Source of the DNA: Sulfitobacter sp. SK012
GTDB lineage: Bacteria > Pseudomonadota > Alphaproteobacteria > Rhodobacterales > Rhodobacteraceae
Direction: 5' to 3'
DNA: 64,000 nucleotides
NCBI RefSeq assembly: GCF_003352085.1
Contig: NZ_CP025804.1
Coordinates: 2,666,001 to 2,730,000, forward strand
A model generated the notes under the pieces. It was not told the origin of the DNA. It saw only the letters and a list, made by a program, of their open reading frames with translations, and ran no database searches. Both the position numbers and the translations under genes were made by a program. Each line of letters begins with the position of its first letter. Positions within the stretch are counted from its first letter, which is position 1. This document shows positions 60,141 to 64,000 of the stretch, piece after piece.

Positions 60141-61892
60141 ATGAGCCGCCAAATGACCGGAGCGCAGATGATCGTGCAGGCCCTAATTGATCAGGGCGTC
60201 GACACCGTATTCGGATATCCCGGCGGGGCTGTCTTGCCGATCTATGATGCCATTTTCCAGCAAAACAGCATTCAGCATGTTTTGGTGCGTCACGAACAAG
60301 GTGCGGTGCATGCCGCCGAAGGCTATGCGCGCTCAACCGGCAAACCGGGTGTGTGCCTTGTGACCTCCGGGCCCGGTGCCACCAATGCGGTGACCGGCCT
60401 GACGGATGCCTTGCTCGATAGTATTCCGATTGTCGTGCTGACCGGCCAAGTGCCCACATTTATGATCGGCTCAGACGCCTTTCAGGAGGCCGACACCGTT
60501 GGCATCACCCGCCCCTGCACCAAGCACAATTGGCTGGTTAAAGAAACCGACCTGCTGTCTGGCGTGATCCACGAGGCGTTTCATGTGGCCATTTCGGGTC
60601 GGCCTGGCCCCGTGTTGGTAGATATTCCTAAGGACGTACAGTTCGCCACCGGCACCTATACGCCAAAGAAACCTTCGACCTCGCGGTATCAACCCAAGGT
60701 CAAAGGCGACATGGAAGAAATCACCGAACTGGTGGCTGCGATGGAAAAAGCCAAGCGCCCGTTGTTCTATACAGGTGGCGGCGTGATCAACTCGGGCCCC
60801 GGTGCCAGCCAGCTCTTGCGTGAATTGGTTCAGGCCACCGGCTTTCCGATCACTTCAACGTTGATGGGTCTGGGATCCTATCCGGCGTCGGGCGACAAAT
60901 GGCTTGGGATGTTGGGCATGCACGGTCTTTATGAGGCCAACATGGCGATGCATGACTGCGATTTGATGATCAACATCGGTGCCCGGTTTGACGACCGCAT
61001 TACCGGTGTCATCGACAGCTTCAGCCCCAATTCGATCAAAGCCCATATCGATATTGATCCGTCGTCCATCAACAAGGTCATCCGCGTCGATATTCCGATC
61101 GTTGGCGATGTGGGTCACGTGCTTGAAGACCTGTTGAAGGTTTGGAAGTCGCGCGGTCGCAAAACCAACGGCGAAGGCTTGGCCAAATGGTGGAAACAGA
61201 TCGAAGAGTGGCAAGCGGTTGATTGCTTGAAGTTCAAGCAAGAAGGCAAGATCATCAGACCGCAATACGCGCTTTCGCGGCTAGAGGCTCTGACCAAAGA
61301 CTATGATCGCTATATCACCACCGAAGTTGGCCAGCACCAAATGTGGGCTGCGCAATACCTTGGGTTCGAGGATCCGAACCGCTGGATGACATCTGGCGGT
61401 TTGGGCACGATGGGGTACGGCTTTCCAGCCAGCATCGGCGTGCAAATGGCGCATCGCGACAGCCTTGTGATCAACGTGGCCGGAGAAGCATCCTGGCTGA
61501 TGAACATGCAAGAAATGGGTACGGCCATGCAATACGGCCTGCCAGTCAAACAGTTCATCCTGAACAACGAACGTCTGGGCATGGTACGCCAGTGGCAGGA
61601 ATTGCTGCATGGCGAACGGTATTCCCAAAGCTGGTCCGAAGCATTGCCCGATTTCGTGAAATTGGCCGAAGCGTTTGGTGCAAAGGGTATTTTGTGTTCA
61701 GACCCAGCGGATCTGGACGATGCGATCATGGAAATGTTGAACCACGATGGCCCGGTGATCTTTGATTGCTGCGTCGAAAAGCACGAGAACTGCTTTCCGA
61801 TGATCCCATCAGGCAAGGCACATAACGAGATGCTGCTGGGCGAGGCCGATACCCAAGGTGTGATCGACGCCAAAGGTTCAGTGCTGGTTTAA
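60141..61892 (+). CDS. ilvB: acetolactate synthase large subunit
   Basis: A 583-residue acetohydroxyacid synthase catalytic subunit. FGYPGGAVLPIYDAI and the catalytic Glu in VRHEQGAVHAAEGYAR are N-terminal. The C-terminal ThDP site is VAGEASWLMNMQEMG to LNNERLGMV, the form usual in alphaproteobacteria. It makes acetolactate or acetohydroxybutyrate for branched-chain amino acid synthesis. AAGAAGGA precedes the ATG. It is controlled by the attenuator upstream and encoded with its small subunit. Confidence 0.95.
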   Translation: MSRQMTGAQMIVQALIDQGVDTVFGYPGGAVLPIYDAIFQQNSIQHVLVRHEQGAVHAAEGYARSTGKPGVCLVTSGPGATNAVTGLTDALLDSIPIVVLTGQVPTFMIGSDAFQEADTVGITRPCTKHNWLVKETDLLSGVIHEAFHVAISGRPGPVLVDIPKDVQFATGTYTPKKPSTSRYQPKVKGDMEEITELVAAMEKAKRPLFYTGGGVINSGPGASQLLRELVQATGFPITSTLMGLGSYPASGDKWLGMLGMHGLYEANMAMHDCDLMINIGARFDDRITGVIDSFSPNSIKAHIDIDPSSINKVIRVDIPIVGDVGHVLEDLLKVWKSRGRKTNGEGLAKWWKQIEEWQAVDCLKFKQEGKIIRPQYALSRLEALTKDYDRYITTEVGQHQMWAAQYLGFEDPNRWMTSGGLGTMGYGFPASIGVQMAHRDSLVINVAGEASWLMNMQEMGTAMQYGLPVKQFILNNERLGMVRQWQELLHGERYSQSWSEALPDFVKLAEAFGAKGILCSDPADLDDAIMEMLNHDGPVIFDCCVEKHENCFPMIPSGKAHNEMLLGEADTQGVIDAKGSVLV

Positions 61893-61963
61893 CCCGTTTT
61901 CGCATCAGAAAACGGCCGGGGATCCAAGGGATTTCTGGCGCAAGATTTAGAAGGAAGTAACGC

Positions 61964-62524
61964 ATGTCAGCGCTAAAACTGAAAAAAGGGGCGACGTCCC
62001 ATTCTGCCTATAACCTAAAGCCAAACTTTTCCGACGTGATCGAGCGGCACACCCTCGCAGTGCTGGTGGAAAACGAGCCGGGTGTGCTGGCACGTGTGAT
62101 TGGGCTTTTTTCTGGCCGCGGCTATAACATCGACAGCCTGACCGTGGCCGAAGTGGACCAGGCAGGACATCTAAGCCGCATCACCATCGTGACATCAGGC
62201 ACGCCGCAAGTAATTGAGCAAATCAAGGCTCAGCTTGGCCGGATTGTGTCCGTGTATGATGTGCATGATCTTACCGTTGAAGGTGCCAGCGTTGAACGCG
62301 AGTTGGCGATGTTCAAGGTAACGGGCACAGGCGACAAACGTGTCGAGGCGCTACGGATGGCAGATATTTTTCGCGCCAATGTTGTCGACAGCACGCTCAA
62401 CAGTTTTGTGTTTGAAATCACAGGCGCGCCTGAGAAAATCGATGCTTTTGCCGATCTGATGCGCCCCTTGGGCCTGTCCGAAGTTGCACGAACCGGCGTT
62501 GCCGCCCTGCCCCGAGGCGAGTGA
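61964..62524 (+). CDS. ilvN: acetolactate synthase small subunit
   Basis: A 186-residue regulatory subunit. The ACT domain is HTLAVLVENEPGVLARVIGL followed by FSGRGYNIDSL (about 24-54). The second regulatory domain follows to the end. It gives valine feedback sensitivity to the large subunit. The gene begins 71 bp after ilvB, with AAGGAAG before the ATG. Confidence 0.95.
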   Translation: MSALKLKKGATSHSAYNLKPNFSDVIERHTLAVLVENEPGVLARVIGLFSGRGYNIDSLTVAEVDQAGHLSRITIVTSGTPQVIEQIKAQLGRIVSVYDVHDLTVEGASVERELAMFKVTGTGDKRVEALRMADIFRANVVDSTLNSFVFEITGAPEKIDAFADLMRPLGLSEVARTGVAALPRGE

Positions 62525-62537
62525 CGGCACGTAGCCG

Positions 62538-62894
62538 CTAGGCCTTTAGGCGGTTTTCGCTGTCGGCGTGCATTCGCGCCGGTGGCACAAAAGGCAAGAC
62601 TGTTGCGGACGCTTGGTGATGAGGCCGCGTCAACGGCGGCTCTTTCACGGCAGTGCCCCGTAGATCATTTGGCAGCCCCTCGCAGGCACCTTCTTGAACG
62701 AGATGCGCGTTGCTGGCTTTGCGCAACCGTTGGTGCACAAAAACGTCAAAGTGCACCATATCCCCTGCATCGAAAAAATCGCCGTTTATCAATGGGCTTT
62801 CCACCTCCTGATAAAACGCCAAATCCCCATGATCTTCACACCAGAAAACCGCTTTTCGGTCCTCTACGTCGCTCCAGAGAACTACACCAAACAT
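62538..62894 (-). CDS. small conserved-looking protein of unknown function
   Basis: A 118-residue soluble protein starting FGVVLWSDVEDRKAVFWCED. The N-terminal half reads as a compact beta-rich domain (HGDLAFYQE, GDMVHFDVFV) and may be an OB-like fold, as I recall for similar Rhodobacterales proteins. The C-terminal half is basic and less ordered. I chose ATG 62894 after GGTGGG. The frame extends to 63098, but that part crosses the divergent promoter region. It is convergent with ilvN. The function is unknown. Confidence 0.62.
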   Translation of the reverse strand: MFGVVLWSDVEDRKAVFWCEDHGDLAFYQEVESPLINGDFFDAGDMVHFDVFVHQRLRKASNAHLVQEGACEGLPNDLRGTAVKEPPLTRPHHQASATVLPFVPPARMHADSENRLKA

Positions 62895-63120
62895 GACATG
62901 CCCACCAAATAAGTTTCTACCTCTAATTGCTAACAATACCTTAGCGTGTTGCGACATCCCTATTGTGCTACGTCCGCTTGCAATTTGTGTCGGAGCAAAG
63001 TACGAAATGACACAGTTACGATCACAACTGACGTCAATTAGCATCAAATGCGGTTTTTTGTTGCTGTTGACACCACACTGACTGGCTAGCCAGACCAAAA
63101 CGGAGCTATTGTTCGAATAA

Positions 63121-63918
63121 ATGTCGATACCTCAGCGGACCCCTGCCCAACTGCGTAATATGTTCGGCGCAAACTTGCGCACTCTTGGCGCTAAATATGC
63201 TTCCGTTTCCGATTTGGCGCGGCAACTGGGGATCAACCGGACACAGTTTAACCGATACCTGTCCGGAGAGAGCTTTCCGCGGCCCGATGTATTGGACCGC
63301 ATTTGTGTGTTTTTTGGCGTCGATGCGCGGGTATTATTGGAACCAATCGACCAGATTGGTGGCGGTGATGACCCTATCGAGAACCCGTTCTTGCGCGATT
63401 TCGTAGGCTCTGGTGTGAAATCTATCCCCGAAGAGATGTTTCCCAGCGGGTTCTACCGGTTTTCACGCCGCAGTTTTGTAGATCACGGAACCTTTGTGGC
63501 GGGCCTCGTACAAATCAAGAGGTCCGGTGCCAACACCTATATGCGCGGCTATGAGACAAAGGCAGCCATGGAGATGCAGGGATTGCCAACTGACGCCGCA
63601 TCACGCGAATTTCGGGGGCTGGTCATGCGCCAAGAATCCGGATTGGTGATCTTGGTTTCGCGGCTGAATGCGATGACGTGCTCTTTCAACTACCTCAATC
63701 AGGTGCCGTCGTTTGAGAACAACTATTGGCTTGGCTATGTAACTCGTACCGTCCCTGAAACGGTGGGCGGCGTGCGGGCCACGCGGTTGGTATATGAGTA
63801 CATTGGCACTAAAATGTCCGATGTTTTGCCCGCGGCGCGCAACACCGGCTTTATTCCCAAGGAAGACCTGATGCCCTTCCACAATCGGCTGTTACGCCCC
63901 GACACCTCATTTTCCTAA
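63121..63918 (+). CDS. XRE-type HTH transcriptional regulator
   Basis: A 265-residue regulator. The HTH is in VSDLARQLGINRTQFNRYLS with GESFPRPDVLDRICVFFGVD (about residues 28-75). A long C-terminal domain (about 90-265) has no motif I can name. It may be a ligand-sensing part. A perfect palindrome TGGCTAGCCA (63083-63092) lies 29 bp before the start, downstream of a TTGACA (63067-63072), and may be its own operator. No target genes are visible in the window. Confidence 0.82.
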   Translation: MSIPQRTPAQLRNMFGANLRTLGAKYASVSDLARQLGINRTQFNRYLSGESFPRPDVLDRICVFFGVDARVLLEPIDQIGGGDDPIENPFLRDFVGSGVKSIPEEMFPSGFYRFSRRSFVDHGTFVAGLVQIKRSGANTYMRGYETKAAMEMQGLPTDAASREFRGLVMRQESGLVILVSRLNAMTCSFNYLNQVPSFENNYWLGYVTRTVPETVGGVRATRLVYEYIGTKMSDVLPAARNTGFIPKEDLMPFHNRLLRPDTSFS

Positions 63919-64000
63919 CCAGATCACCTGATGTCGCCCGCAACAAAATCGGGTCGCTCGCGGATATCTTGAACTCAACGGCCTGTGCTACGCTCAACCT

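Overview
The window looks like a chromosome segment of a marine alphaproteobacterium of the Rhodobacterales (Roseobacter group). The support is the family content: two TRAP transporter systems, sugar ABC importers, a DksA that has lost its zinc cysteines, the GlnE / Bpt / DUF2852 / DUF2927 housekeeping genes, and an acetolactate synthase of alphaproteobacterial type. The species cannot be named from this sequence alone.

Layout. 1-1068 holds no gene I can support. 1069-1886 has two small unknown genes that look accessory. 1996-16055 is an amino-acid-type catabolic island. On the minus strand it carries a fused E1 alpha-beta ketoacid dehydrogenase, a malonyltransferase-like protein, a DadA-like FAD oxidoreductase, a TRAP transporter and a UspA protein. 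Near these are an AsnC regulator, an Asp/Glu-racemase-like protein and an acetolactate-synthase-like ThDP enzyme. A plus-strand pair of aminoadipate-semialdehyde-type dehydrogenase and lysine-dehydrogenase-like protein follows. The next gene of that pair's operon, a class I aminotransferase, is a wreck: it is frameshifted, internally deleted and split by an IS256-family element (16221-17607) with 9-bp target duplications.

17932-32652 is a sugar-acid island. A divergent LacI regulator, apparently starting at ATT, faces a promoter flanked by two identical-type palindromic operators. The operon encodes two complete sugar ABC importers in tandem, a beta-propeller protein, a PdxA-type dehydrogenase, an enolase-superfamily dehydratase, a DapA-family enzyme, a 2,5-dioxovalerate-type aldehyde dehydrogenase and an SMP-30 lactonase. 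Together these fit a non-phosphorylative (Weimberg-like) pentose or sugar-acid route to 2-oxoglutarate. Stable intercistronic hairpins probably set the stoichiometry of the binding proteins.

32775-51847 is mostly core: tRNA-Leu(CAA), a YqaA-type membrane protein, DsbB, an AsnC / arginase / ornithine cyclodeaminase arginine-catabolism unit, a flavin monooxygenase, DksA, a MoxR ATPase with a CoxE-type VWA protein, OsmC, an M48 protease, a PIN protein coupled to an rRNA methyltransferase, GlnE, a YbaK protein, and the bacterial arginyl/leucyl-transferase Bpt.

52053-58921 is a TakP-like TRAP operon divergent from a Cache-domain histidine kinase and a LuxR-type response regulator, which probably control it. 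58966-59700 is a soluble fragment of a chemoreceptor signalling domain. 59914-62524 is the ilvB-ilvN operon, preceded by a classical attenuator: a 15-residue leader peptide with Leu, Val and Ile codons, an alternative stem and a terminator. The window ends with an unknown conserved-looking protein and an XRE-type regulator.
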